A program made the position numbers and the translations under genes. The notes beneath the pieces were generated by a model, which was not told where the DNA came from, did not search any database, and saw only the letters and a list, made by a program, of their open reading frames with translations. Of a stretch of DNA of 64,000 nucleotides, positions 17,478 through 25,914 are shown in pieces. The stretch spans positions 1,736,001-1,800,000 of the forward strand of contig NZ_CP063982.1 in assembly GCF_022811525.1 (NCBI RefSeq), in the 5' to 3' direction. How positions within the stretch are numbered: position 1 is the first letter of the stretch; every line of letters begins with the position of its first letter. Source of the stretch: Orrella daihaiensis. Its GTDB lineage: Bacteria > Pseudomonadota > Gammaproteobacteria > Burkholderiales > Burkholderiaceae_B.

Positions 17478-18728
17478 ATGTCAAGCGCCCTACTCGATCT
17501 ACCAGTCAAGATCTCTTCTGAGCGTCTATATCAATCATTGATGGATCTTGCCAAAATTGGTGCTACCTCCAAAGGCGGCAATTGTCGGCTGGCATTGACT
17601 CCGCTTGATGGACAAGGTCGCGACTTGGTCACAGCCTGGATGCGTGAAGCGGGCATGACAATTACAGTTGATCAAGTGGGCAATATTTTTGCCAGGCGTG
17701 CCGGTAAGGACAACGAGCTACCACCTATCATGACCGGCAGCCATATCGATACCCAGCCTACTGGTGGAAAGTTTGACGGATGCTTCGGAGTTCTAGCTGG
17801 ACTCGAAGTAGTACGCACATTGAATGACCATGACATAGAAACAAATGCACCCATCGAAGTTGTCATTTGGACAAACGAAGAGGGAACGCGTTTTGTGCCT
17901 GTCATGATGGGCTCAGGCGCATTTGTTGGCAAATTTAAACTAGAGGATATTCTGAACACGACCGACAAGGATGGCAAGCGAGTCGGCGACGAACTAAAGG
18001 CCATCGGCTATGACGGCAAGGCACCTGTGGGTGGCAGAGCAGTCGGCGCTTATTTTGAAGCACACATTGAGCAAGGCCCGATCCTTGAGCATGAGAACAA
18101 AGTGATTGGCGTTGTGACAGGATCACTGGGACTGCGTTGGTATGACGTGACAGTAACAGGCATGGAAATGCATGCTGGGCCAACGCCGATGCCAATCCGG
18201 CAAGATGCCCTCTATGCCGCCACATTTATCATGCAAGATGTCATTCAAAACGCGCTGGACCATGCGCCACACGGACGCGGAACAGTCGGATCAGCCACGG
18301 TTCACCCTTCTTCGCGTAATGTTATTCCTGGCAAAGTGACTTTCACTGTCGATATCCGCCATGAAAATGCCGACCAACTTAGGGCCATGCACGAAAGGCT
18401 ACTGGCCACCTGCTCAAGCATTGAGAAATCTCATAACGTCACTGTTAGAGTTGAGGAAGTTTCATACTTTCCGCCAACACCGTTTGACCCCACTATGGTC
18501 AATGCGGTGCGCGAGGCTGCAAAGTCAAGTGACTTAAGTTATATGGACATAGTGACCGGTGCTGGTCATGATGCCGTCTACATGGCCAGTGTTACACCGA
18601 CAGCCATGATCTTTGTTCCATGTAAAGATGGCGTCAGCCACAATGAGATTGAAGATGCCAAACCGGAGGACCTTGCCGCCGGTGCACAGGTCTTATACGA
18701 AGCCATGCTACCTAGAGCAATGCTTTGA
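17478..18728 (+). CDS. M20 Zn-dependent N-carbamoyl-L-amino-acid hydrolase / ureidopropionase family
   Basis: 416 residues of the HyuC/AmaB/allantoate amidohydrolase family. Metal ligands are visible: TGSHIDTQ (His about 89), GKFDG (Asp about 100), WTNEEGTRF (Glu pair about 134-135), AHIEQGP and GVSHNE. The dimerisation domain contains MEMHAGPTPMPIRQDA, with the conserved His and Arg. ATG 17478 is preceded by GGGAGAA; the frame starts at TTG 17466. Family enzymes release ammonia and CO2 from N-carbamoyl compounds. The exact substrate cannot be read from sequence; the racemase, importer and urease nearby favour ureides. Confidence 0.9.
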   Translation: MSSALLDLPVKISSERLYQSLMDLAKIGATSKGGNCRLALTPLDGQGRDLVTAWMREAGMTITVDQVGNIFARRAGKDNELPPIMTGSHIDTQPTGGKFDGCFGVLAGLEVVRTLNDHDIETNAPIEVVIWTNEEGTRFVPVMMGSGAFVGKFKLEDILNTTDKDGKRVGDELKAIGYDGKAPVGGRAVGAYFEAHIEQGPILEHENKVIGVVTGSLGLRWYDVTVTGMEMHAGPTPMPIRQDALYAATFIMQDVIQNALDHAPHGRGTVGSATVHPSSRNVIPGKVTFTVDIRHENADQLRAMHERLLATCSSIEKSHNVTVRVEEVSYFPPTPFDPTMVNAVREAAKSSDLSYMDIVTGAGHDAVYMASVTPTAMIFVPCKDGVSHNEIEDAKPEDLAAGAQVLYEAMLPRAML

Positions 18729-18742
18729 ACGTAAGCCAGAAG

Positions 18743-18775
18743 AGGTCGCGGGCAGATAGCTCTACCCGCCGACCT
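18743..18775. terminator. Convergent-region stem-loop, possible bidirectional terminator
   Basis: AGGTCGCGGG at 18743-18752 pairs with CCCG-C-CGACCT at 18765-18775 (one bulged C). It lies between the tail-to-tail stops at 18728 and 18784. The U-tract is poor on both strands. Confidence 0.4.
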
Positions 18776-18783
18776 GTAAAAAT

Positions 18784-19962
18784 TTAGCTCGTCTTTGAGG
18801 GGATATCTGGAACACCATCTTCGCCAAGTTTGATACCCATACGTTCAGCGCGTTTTTTTCTGAGCTGCTGGGCGAGCCTCTGCATGTCGACCACTCGATC
18901 ACCCTCATCGAGAATCTCACTTCCCAATAAGGTTTCGACGACATCTTCTAACGTCACGATGCCCTCTGTCTCGCCATATTCACCAACGACTAATGCAATA
19001 TGCTGCCGTTCCTGGAGCAATGTTTCAAGAACCTTCGATACTGGAAGCGTATCAAGTACCGCGACCAGGTCGCGCCTGTATTTATCAACTAATTCAGCAC
19101 CCTGCTCGCGTGACTGCGCCAAAAGCAGATCCTCACGCAGCACAAAACCTGTGACCTCATCAATGGTCTCTGGATAAATTGGCAGACGCGAAAAAGGCAC
19201 TGAACTTGTTTTTTCAAGCGCCTCATCGACTGTCATATCGGCCTTGACCGCTGCAACCACTACTCGTGGCGTCATGATGGCGCTCGTTTTAAGTGATTTG
19301 AAACCAAACAAATTGCCAATAATCGCTGACTCGCGTTCGTTTAAGTGTCCCATCTCATGGCCAAGGCCAGCCATGGCAACAAACTCTTCACGATCAAAAT
19401 CACCCGTTTTTTTACCGCCAGAAATCCACTTGGTGATGAGTTCGGAGACAATAATCAAGGGATACATCGATTTGATCAGGAAATTTACATAAATCGCTGT
19501 CAAACCACTCACCTCGCGCCAGTAGACCGCTCCGAGCGTCTTGGGAACAATCTCAGACAGGAAAAGAATCAACAAAGTCATGACTGCAGAAAAAACACCG
19601 AACCACACATCACCAAACACAACGGTGGCTTTTGAGCCGGCGCCAATCGCACCCACAGTATGGGCGATAGTATTGACTGTTAAGATCGCCGCCAGCGATT
19701 GATCAATCTTCTCACCCTTGAGTTGGCGCAGCAATTCAGCCCTTTTGGGATTTTTTTCGCGTAAACCAGCGACGTAGGCAGGCGTGATGCTAAGCAGCGA
19801 CGCCTCAGCGACAGAGCACAAGAATGAAAATAACAATGCCAAAAGTACATAGGCAATTAGTAAGCCTACATCTGTACTCATGGCCACAGAATTGATATCA
19901 GCCACTAAAACAGTGGCATGGTGCGCCAAATCAGAGATTGCACCGGCATCATCAGATCCCAT
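18784..19962 (-). CDS. HlyC/CorC-type (CNNM) membrane protein with CBS pair
   Basis: 392 residues. An N-terminal DUF21 domain with four membrane spans (about 30-190, including LILFLSEIVPKTLGA) is followed by a cytosolic CBS pair (IMTPRVVVAAVKADMTVDEAL near 230 and IVTLEDVVETLLGSEILDE near 345 mark its ends). The acidic CorC_HlyC C-terminal domain appears to be absent; the tail is only about 40 residues. Such proteins are linked to Mg2+/divalent-cation efflux or resistance. ATG 19962 has no strong ribosome site; an internal ATG at 19881 (MSTDVGLL), just before the first span, is a credible alternative. Confidence 0.85.
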   Translation of the reverse strand: MGSDDAGAISDLAHHATVLVADINSVAMSTDVGLLIAYVLLALLFSFLCSVAEASLLSITPAYVAGLREKNPKRAELLRQLKGEKIDQSLAAILTVNTIAHTVGAIGAGSKATVVFGDVWFGVFSAVMTLLILFLSEIVPKTLGAVYWREVSGLTAIYVNFLIKSMYPLIIVSELITKWISGGKKTGDFDREEFVAMAGLGHEMGHLNERESAIIGNLFGFKSLKTSAIMTPRVVVAAVKADMTVDEALEKTSSVPFSRLPIYPETIDEVTGFVLREDLLLAQSREQGAELVDKYRRDLVAVLDTLPVSKVLETLLQERQHIALVVGEYGETEGIVTLEDVVETLLGSEILDEGDRVVDMQRLAQQLRKKRAERMGIKLGEDGVPDIPSKTS

Positions 19963-20100
19963 TTAGGTTTGTGTCTACCCTAGCTACAAGATGGTTTAGT
20001 TATACCTCAAACCCAACCTGCGTGTTTTGTCAGCAAACAAGATCTGGATAAACCCCTAGGACAAACAGGGTGTTACGCGCGCTCACGAGAGCTATTGACA

Positions 20101-21408
20101 CTAACTCATCAAGTCGGGCAACCAAATCGCTAGTTGTGGGTAAGCAATCAGTGCTGCCAGAAGTATCAACATGGTAAAGATAAACGGTAAAGACCCTTTA
20201 ATGACGTCGCCAATCGTGACATGATCACGGCCAATGGCTTGAATCACGAACAGGTTTAACCCGACTGGCGGGGTTAATACAGCAATCTCCATCGTAATCG
20301 TGTACACGACGCCAAACCATATCAGATCGAAGCCTGAGGCTGCAATTAAGGGATAAATGGTCGGCAGCGTGATGAAGGTCATTGAAACAGGTTCTAGAAA
20401 CATACCAAGTACGATGTAGAACACGATCACTAAAGCCAGGACAAAGTATGGCGACAAATCGAAGGAGAGGAAGAAGCTTGTGAATTGCTGGGGAATTTGA
20501 TAATAATTCATCACAAACCCAAACAACACCCCCGCTGAAAGAAGCAATCCCAGATAACCCATTGTCCGCATGGTCGCCATAAGGGAGTCAACAAAGGCAG
20601 CCTTGGTGAGCCCCCCTACCCAGAATGCCAAGACCAGAGTCGCTAACGCTGCGACACCAGCCGCTTCGGTTGGCGTTGCAATCCCAGCATATATCGACAC
20701 CGTAATGATGGCACCAATTAACAAAACCGGGCCAATCGTCAATGCAATATCACGTGCCGACCACTTCGGACCTTTTTCGGCTTGCGGAATGTGTGCTGGA
20801 TTGAGCCGAGCCCAAATCACAACGACCAAAACGAATAGAGAGGCCAGTAGCAAACCAGGGATAATCCCGGCAATAAACAACTGACCAATCGATTGATCCG
20901 TCACTATTCCGTAAAAAAGCAAAATCAGACTTGGCGGCAGCAACACACTCAAGGTACCGCCAGCTGCGAGCACACCGCTCGATAACCGACGGTCGTAGCC
21001 TAGTTTGATCATCTCGGGCAAAGCCACGCCACCGATCGTTAAAGATCCCACCATGGACGACCCACAAACCGCCCCAAAACCAGCGCATGCACCGATGCTG
21101 CCATATGCAGCCGAACCGCGCACACGAATCCCTCCGTGCATGAACCGATATAAATCAGGCCCAATACGCGATCGTCCAATAAGCTCACCCAAAAAAACAA
21201 ACAAGGGTACCGACAGCAAAATGTAGTCGATCCATACACCCCAGAGCTTTAACTCCGTACTGACGAGCGATGTCGAAAACCCTTGAATACTCAATAAAAA
21301 GGGTAACGATGCGGCAGCCATCGCGAAAGGAATCGGCAGGCCGATAAAAATGAGTAGAACCAATAGTCCCATGAGGGACAAACCGACTTCATACCATTCC
21401 ATCATCAT
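20101..21408 (-). CDS. dctM: TRAP transporter large permease (DctM)
   Basis: 435 residues, polytopic; DctM family blocks include GSSMVGSLTIGGVALPEMIKLGY, split around the conserved loops, and PVGLNLFVIQAIG near the C-terminus. Three consecutive ATG codons (21408, 21405, 21402) lie at the start, overlapping the dctQ stop (ATGA). It forms the ion-coupled transport core with DctQ and DctP. The next gene toward the promoter side of the cluster is a PLP desulfhydrase-like enzyme, suggesting a sulfur- or amino-acid-like substrate. Confidence 0.94.
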   Translation of the reverse strand: MMMEWYEVGLSLMGLLVLLIFIGLPIPFAMAAASLPFLLSIQGFSTSLVSTELKLWGVWIDYILLSVPLFVFLGELIGRSRIGPDLYRFMHGGIRVRGSAAYGSIGACAGFGAVCGSSMVGSLTIGGVALPEMIKLGYDRRLSSGVLAAGGTLSVLLPPSLILLFYGIVTDQSIGQLFIAGIIPGLLLASLFVLVVVIWARLNPAHIPQAEKGPKWSARDIALTIGPVLLIGAIITVSIYAGIATPTEAAGVAALATLVLAFWVGGLTKAAFVDSLMATMRTMGYLGLLLSAGVLFGFVMNYYQIPQQFTSFFLSFDLSPYFVLALVIVFYIVLGMFLEPVSMTFITLPTIYPLIAASGFDLIWFGVVYTITMEIAVLTPPVGLNLFVIQAIGRDHVTIGDVIKGSLPFIFTMLILLAALIAYPQLAIWLPDLMS

Positions 21409-21932
21409 TTCGCTTGTCCCGGCTCGATCTCTGAACCAGCCGCCAAGTCTTTACGATCGAGGCAAACCTGAGCCAATCGAAGCATTGCGTACCAGGTGAA
21501 CAAAACCAGCGCGATCGCCCCTGGCAACCAAAAATAAAAGCGTGGCCAGAGCAGTATTTCCGAAGCCGCTCCCGAGCTGTAGGCTTTGATGGTGGCATCG
21601 ATGCCAGCGTAGGAAAAGAAAGCCCCAATGAGAACCATGATCAAGAGGTTAAACGCCACCAGTGCTCGCTTGGCTTTGCCCTGCAACGTATCGACAACAT
21701 AGCTCACCGTTGGGTAAGCATTAACGCTCAACGCATAAGCGAGCCCCAAGAATGCCACGGGAAACAACAACAAGGCTGTCGCCTCTGTGACGTAAGCATC
21801 AGGGTCGCCAAGCACATAACGCGTAAAGACACCATAAGAGATCCATGACATCTGGATCAGGATGATAATGCCGCCGATAATCGCGAACCATCTCGTCAGT
21901 CGCTCTGTGCCACGAACCATACGATCAAGCAT
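21405..21932 (-). CDS. dctQ: TRAP transporter small permease (DctQ)
   Basis: 175 residues with four hydrophobic spans and the DctQ pattern (MSWISYGVFTRYVLGDP, then TVSYVVDTLQGKAKRALV). ATG 21932. Sits between dctP and dctM; a long palindromic stem-loop separates it from dctP. It forms the small membrane subunit of a solute:Na+ symporter. Confidence 0.92.
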   Translation of the reverse strand: MLDRMVRGTERLTRWFAIIGGIIILIQMSWISYGVFTRYVLGDPDAYVTEATALLLFPVAFLGLAYALSVNAYPTVSYVVDTLQGKAKRALVAFNLLIMVLIGAFFSYAGIDATIKAYSSGAASEILLWPRFYFWLPGAIALVLFTWYAMLRLAQVCLDRKDLAAGSEIEPGQAK

Positions 21933-21951
21933 GTCACCCTGCCCTCAGAAT

Positions 21952-21973
21952 GGAGCCCATCGCGATGGGCTCC
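21952..21973 (-). terminator. 22-base perfect palindrome between dctP and dctQ
   Basis: GGAGCCCATCG at 21952-21962 is directly followed by its exact reverse complement at 21963-21973. It begins 14 bases after the dctP stop and ends 19 bases before dctQ. There is no U-tract, so it looks like a 3'-stabilising or attenuating hairpin that favours dctP over the permeases. Confidence 0.65.
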
Positions 21974-21987
21974 TGATACTCATTGAA

Positions 21988-22989
21988 TTACTCAGCGTAC
22001 TCACTAAAGAGACTCAAGACCTTGGCGCTTAACGCATCGCCGCAGTCAGCCTTCACAGTTGGATTCCATTTTTTCTGGATCTCACCAACCAGGCTCTGCC
22101 GCTTATCCTTGGACAACGATACCGCAGCGCCGCCACCTTTCATAACAGCATTACCCACTTGTTCGTTAACCCAGTTCTCATAGCGAGGCTTAAGCCAGAC
22201 TTCTGACTCAGTCGCTGCAGCCATCAATGCCTTTTGATCATCGGCAGACAAGGAGTCGAATTTCTTCTTGTTGATCATGTAAATGATATTGCCGTAGAAC
22301 AGGGTGCTATTAACCATGTAAGGCATCACTCCCCATAGCTTCCAAGAACTGTAGGTAGCCACACCCATGTTGATGCCATCAACCACACCGCGCTCGGCTG
22401 ACTGATAGACTTCCTTGGGTGCGATAAACACTGGCTTACCACCCCAGGTTTCAATCATCATTGATACCAGCGGTCCAATGGATCGGACAAGCTTGCCATC
22501 AAGCTTGGAGATATCCTCAATCGGCCCTTTGAACCACCACTCCTGATCATACGAATAGTTCGAATTGATCAGTGGAACCAAACCAGCGTTAGCAGCTTCC
22601 GCCCGGATTAAATCAGCGTACTTTGCATCCATTTCGATCTGCTTTTCCAGGTCAACGAGCGCTGGATAAAGCGAAGTCACCCGATAACAAGCCAACCGCT
22701 TATCAGCAGGAATCCAACTGATGTCGGAAACACCTCCAAGAACGGCATCAACACCTTCGCTCCAACCGTGAAGAGTGGCCGATGGGAAGATTTGCACTTT
22801 GACGCGACCACTTGTCTTTTGTTCTGCCAACTCCGCAAATTTCTTAAAACCTTCGTAACGGATATCAGTCTCGTTGACATACGTTGACAGACGCAACGTC
22901 GTCTGCGCCTGAACGCTGGCTGTAATAGCCAATCCGGCGACGCACATCATTGCACCAGCCGCATATTTATTGATCATGTTGAGTTTCAT
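21988..22989 (-). CDS. dctP: TRAP transporter periplasmic binding protein (DctP)
   Basis: 333 residues with a signal peptide (to about VQAQ-TT) and the DctP pattern: LRLSTYVNETDIRYEGFKKF, then KVQIFPSATLHGWSEG, and a mid-protein LVRSIGP segment in the position of the substrate-carboxylate arginine. ATG 22989 follows AAGGAGTG. First gene of the dctPQM set, downstream of the desulfhydrase-like gene by 58 bases, so all four probably form one operon controlled by the divergent LysR regulator. Confidence 0.93.
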   Translation of the reverse strand: MKLNMINKYAAGAMMCVAGLAITASVQAQTTLRLSTYVNETDIRYEGFKKFAELAEQKTSGRVKVQIFPSATLHGWSEGVDAVLGGVSDISWIPADKRLACYRVTSLYPALVDLEKQIEMDAKYADLIRAEAANAGLVPLINSNYSYDQEWWFKGPIEDISKLDGKLVRSIGPLVSMMIETWGGKPVFIAPKEVYQSAERGVVDGINMGVATYSSWKLWGVMPYMVNSTLFYGNIIYMINKKKFDSLSADDQKALMAAATESEVWLKPRYENWVNEQVGNAVMKGGGAAVSLSKDKRQSLVGEIQKKWNPTVKADCGDALSAKVLSLFSEYAE

Positions 22990-23047
22990 ACGTCACTCCT
23001 TAATGGTTGTGGAACTGATGTACTACTTCAGTGGTGATGACAATTAA

Positions 23048-24064
23048 TTAACTGTCGCTGTAACCCGGTAAACCAAATGTTTCCGGGTACCCAAATAAGG
23101 CGGCAGAGCCACCTGTATGCAAAAAAACGATTTTGTCAGTAGCGTTGAATTTGCCTTTTCTGATCCAGTCAATCATGCCTGACAGCCCTTTGCCGGTGTA
23201 GACTGGATCAAACAGCAACCCTTCCGTTTGCGCCAATAAGGTCACAGCCTCGACCATTGCAGGCGTTGGCAGGCCGTATCCTGACCCGACATAGTCACAA
23301 TCTGCGAACACAGACTGCCGGTCAACGATTCCTTCATGTCCCAGTAGCGCAGCTGTTTTACAGGCGAGGTCATAAACCATCTGCTCCTGCTTCTCTTTGG
23401 GTGCTCTAACACCGAATCCGACAACTTTCAGCGGACTATTCAGTATGCTCAAACCAGCAATCAAGCCAGCATGCGTGCCAGAGCTGCCCGTGGCCAGAAC
23501 CAGGTGAGTTGCATCGAGGTTCATTTCATTGAGCTGAGTCGTCAGCTCCAGCGCTGCGTTGACATAACCGAGCGCTCCGATTGGATTGGAACCACCACCC
23601 GGAATGACATAGGGACGCCGTCCTTGCTTGGCTAAACTCTCGGCCAACGACTCCATTTCGGCCTGCATATCGGCCCCACCAGGCCGTTGAGACACCTTGG
23701 CCCCGTGCAAGCGATCTAGCAATACGTTACCGTTTAATTTGTAGTCGAAATCCTCAAAACCCGTCCGATCCTCTAACAAAATCTGACACTCAATCCCGAC
23801 CTTTGCACAAAGCGCTGCCGTTTGACGCGCGTGGTTCGACTGTGTCGCGCCCTGCGTAATGATTACATCGGCTTTTTTGTCGATCGCATCGGCCACCAAA
23901 AATTCTAATTTGCGCGTCTTATTGCCACCTGTTGACAAGCCCGTGCAATCATCGCGCTTGACCCACAACTCAGGACCACCTAGGTGCTCTGACAGACGGG
24001 GCATCGGTTCGAGCGGAGTTGGCCAGTGCCCACAGCGCAATCTCGGGAATTTGGAAAGGTTCAT
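23048..24064 (-). CDS. PLP-dependent D-cysteine desulfhydrase / L-cysteate sulfo-lyase-like enzyme
   Basis: 338 residues of the ACC deaminase/D-cysteine desulfhydrase branch of fold-type II PLP enzymes. Lys49 in TGGNKTRKLEF is the expected Schiff-base lysine; QGATQSNHARQTAA is the conserved substrate loop, and ATGSSGTHAGL the phosphate-binding loop. Family members cleave D-cysteine to pyruvate, ammonia and sulfide, or L-cysteate to pyruvate, ammonia and sulfite (CuyA). Sequence alone does not separate these here. Coupling to a TRAP importer and a LysR regulator makes an imported organosulfur acid a reasonable inference. Confidence 0.85.
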   Translation of the reverse strand: MNLSKFPRLRCGHWPTPLEPMPRLSEHLGGPELWVKRDDCTGLSTGGNKTRKLEFLVADAIDKKADVIITQGATQSNHARQTAALCAKVGIECQILLEDRTGFEDFDYKLNGNVLLDRLHGAKVSQRPGGADMQAEMESLAESLAKQGRRPYVIPGGGSNPIGALGYVNAALELTTQLNEMNLDATHLVLATGSSGTHAGLIAGLSILNSPLKVVGFGVRAPKEKQEQMVYDLACKTAALLGHEGIVDRQSVFADCDYVGSGYGLPTPAMVEAVTLLAQTEGLLFDPVYTGKGLSGMIDWIRKGKFNATDKIVFLHTGGSAALFGYPETFGLPGYSDS

Positions 24065-24138
24065 GGCATTCCTGAATAGTTTTTATGCATTCCACCAGCC
24101 ACAAGCTAGCAAGTCCAATGCTATTTTTACCTTCTACC

Positions 24139-24153
24139 ATGCATTTTTTGCAT
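24139..24153. promoter_or_regulatory. LysR-type T-N11-A operator between desulfhydrase and lysR genes
   Basis: ATGCA-TTTTT-TGCAT is a perfect dyad that fits T-N11-A, the LysR-family core motif. Further ATGCA-type half sites occur at 24085-24090 and 24164-24170 in the same 143-base divergent region, as expected for recognition and activation sites. Confidence 0.65.
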
Positions 24154-24207
24154 AATATTGAACTATGCAAGAAATATCTGTCGACCTAAGACTAGAGGAA
24201 ATTAGCA

Positions 24208-25092
24208 ATGGAGCTGAAATGGCTAGAAGACTATTTGGCGCTGGTGGACTGTCAAAACTTCACTACGGCAGCCTCGATACGAAGCTCATCCCAGCCCGCA
24301 TTTTCGCGGCGTATCCAGGCGCTTGAAGCATGGCTAGGTGTAGAGTTGATCGACAGAAGTAAAAAACCATTCAGATTTACCCCCACTGCCCTCGAACACG
24401 AAGCCACCATACGTGCGCTGGTCAATCAAATCTATCAAGTGCGCAATCAAGCGCAATCCTCGTCCCAGGATCGAGTGACGCTGACACTGGCCGCTCAACA
24501 TAGTCTGCTTGTGTCATCGTTTTTGCCACACTTTCTGGACAAGCTTGCGGCGAGCATCAAAAACTTAAATTACCGCGTAGTCTCGGAAAACATGGATACC
24601 TGTGCGGCTATGTTTCTGAAAGGCGAGGTGGATATGCTCATTGTTTACGAGACCGTTGGGGCACAAAGTGCAATTCCGAACCACCTGTCATTGAGAAAAA
24701 CATTAGGAAGCGATGAAATGATTCTCGTGGCTCATCCTGACGTGATGACACGGTGTTATCAAGGCCCAAAGAAACAGAACCTGCCTCTTCTGATCTACCC
24801 CGTTGGCAGCTTTTTTGGACAAATCGTATGGGCAGAGGAATTGCCGCGCGTGCTTCGGAATCAAAACGCCACTATTGCCTGTGAAAGTAGCTTTGCCGTT
24901 GGTTTGCGCGAGATGGCCACGGCAGCCACGGGCGCTGCTTGGCTGCCACGATCAATCGTGCTTCAGGATTTAACGGAAGGCAATCTCATTCAATTGAACG
25001 GTATCAGTGACCCCATTGCAATGAATGTCGTTGCGCACATCACCAAATTAAACGAAGCTTCACCAGCAAGAGAATTGCGCGCAATTTTCTGA
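24208..25092 (+). CDS. LysR-family transcriptional regulator
   Basis: 294 residues. The N-terminal winged helix-turn-helix is MELKWLEDYLALVDCQNFT..SRRIQALEAWLGVELIDR (about 1-50), and the effector domain fills the rest. It is divergent from the desulfhydrase/TRAP operon and separated from it by a region with a clear T-N11-A dyad, so it very likely controls that operon and itself. The inducer is unknown. Start ATG 24208, spaced normally from a GAGG-like site. Confidence 0.92.
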   Translation: MELKWLEDYLALVDCQNFTTAASIRSSSQPAFSRRIQALEAWLGVELIDRSKKPFRFTPTALEHEATIRALVNQIYQVRNQAQSSSQDRVTLTLAAQHSLLVSSFLPHFLDKLAASIKNLNYRVVSENMDTCAAMFLKGEVDMLIVYETVGAQSAIPNHLSLRKTLGSDEMILVAHPDVMTRCYQGPKKQNLPLLIYPVGSFFGQIVWAEELPRVLRNQNATIACESSFAVGLREMATAATGAAWLPRSIVLQDLTEGNLIQLNGISDPIAMNVVAHITKLNEASPARELRAIF

Positions 25093-25212
25093 CGTACCGG
25101 GTGTCAAGCAACTCATTTAACTCAACCATGATCCATTGTTTACTCGCATTCCGTTAACCGCATCCAGTGATGAAACAAGGACCCGATTCAGCCTTGCCCA
25201 ATGGCTCGCCGC

Positions 25213-25848
25213 TTAATCGGTTGGGTTAGGTGTCTCGGGCAGTGCAAGCCGATAACCCCACTTTTTTTCAAAGTTTGCCAGATCATCGAGCGTATCGACA
25301 TCTGTTATGAAGTGATCATTATTCGTTTCAAAAAAAATTACTGACTCAGGATTCTGATCCATGTACTTTCGACAATACATGTCTGGCCCCTGAGCCAGAA
25401 TCTCACGAATAGCTTTGCCTGAAAATACAGCAGGATTGCCCCGGGTCTTATTAACCAGCGGCACCAGAATCTCACCGTGAGATCGATTGACAAAAGCAGC
25501 AACTAGCTCTTCTATGTCATGTTCGTTGATCAAAGGCTGGTCACACAACATCATAATCACAGCATCGAATCGATCACCGATTGCGGCCACGCCTAAACGA
25601 ACCGAACTCGCTTGTCCAACGGACGGATTCGGGTTCCTGACAACTTGAGCAGCAAGTCCCTGAACCACTGGCTCGATTTGCTCGTAATGGTAGCCCGTTA
25701 CTATCACGATCTCTTCAATACCTGCACTCCTTAAAGCAGCCAAATGCCGCTTAATGAGCGGTACACCTTGCAACTGAAGCATCGCCTTCGCTTGATTGCC
25801 CATGCGACTGCCCTGACCTGCCGCTAGCACAACAGCACCTATTCTCAT
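25213..25848 (-). CDS. MobA/MocA-like nucleotidyltransferase
   Basis: 211 residues of the NTP_transf_3 fold. The N-terminal LAAGQGSRMG is the nucleotide-binding loop, with a downstream lysine (QAKAML), MMLCDQPL as the metal-binding acidic motif and KTRGNPAVFS as a third family block. Close relatives are molybdopterin cytidylyl- or guanylyltransferases used by molybdenum hydroxylases. No molybdenum enzyme gene is in the window, so its customer enzyme is not visible. It converges with the lysR gene. Confidence 0.82.
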   Translation of the reverse strand: MRIGAVVLAAGQGSRMGNQAKAMLQLQGVPLIKRHLAALRSAGIEEIVIVTGYHYEQIEPVVQGLAAQVVRNPNPSVGQASSVRLGVAAIGDRFDAVIMMLCDQPLINEHDIEELVAAFVNRSHGEILVPLVNKTRGNPAVFSGKAIREILAQGPDMYCRKYMDQNPESVIFFETNNDHFITDVDTLDDLANFEKKWGYRLALPETPNPTD

Positions 25849-25914
25849 AGCAAGTATGTTTTACCTTGTTTATCCCAACTGCAACCCATGACTTTGACTC
25901 GACGCGACTGTCGA

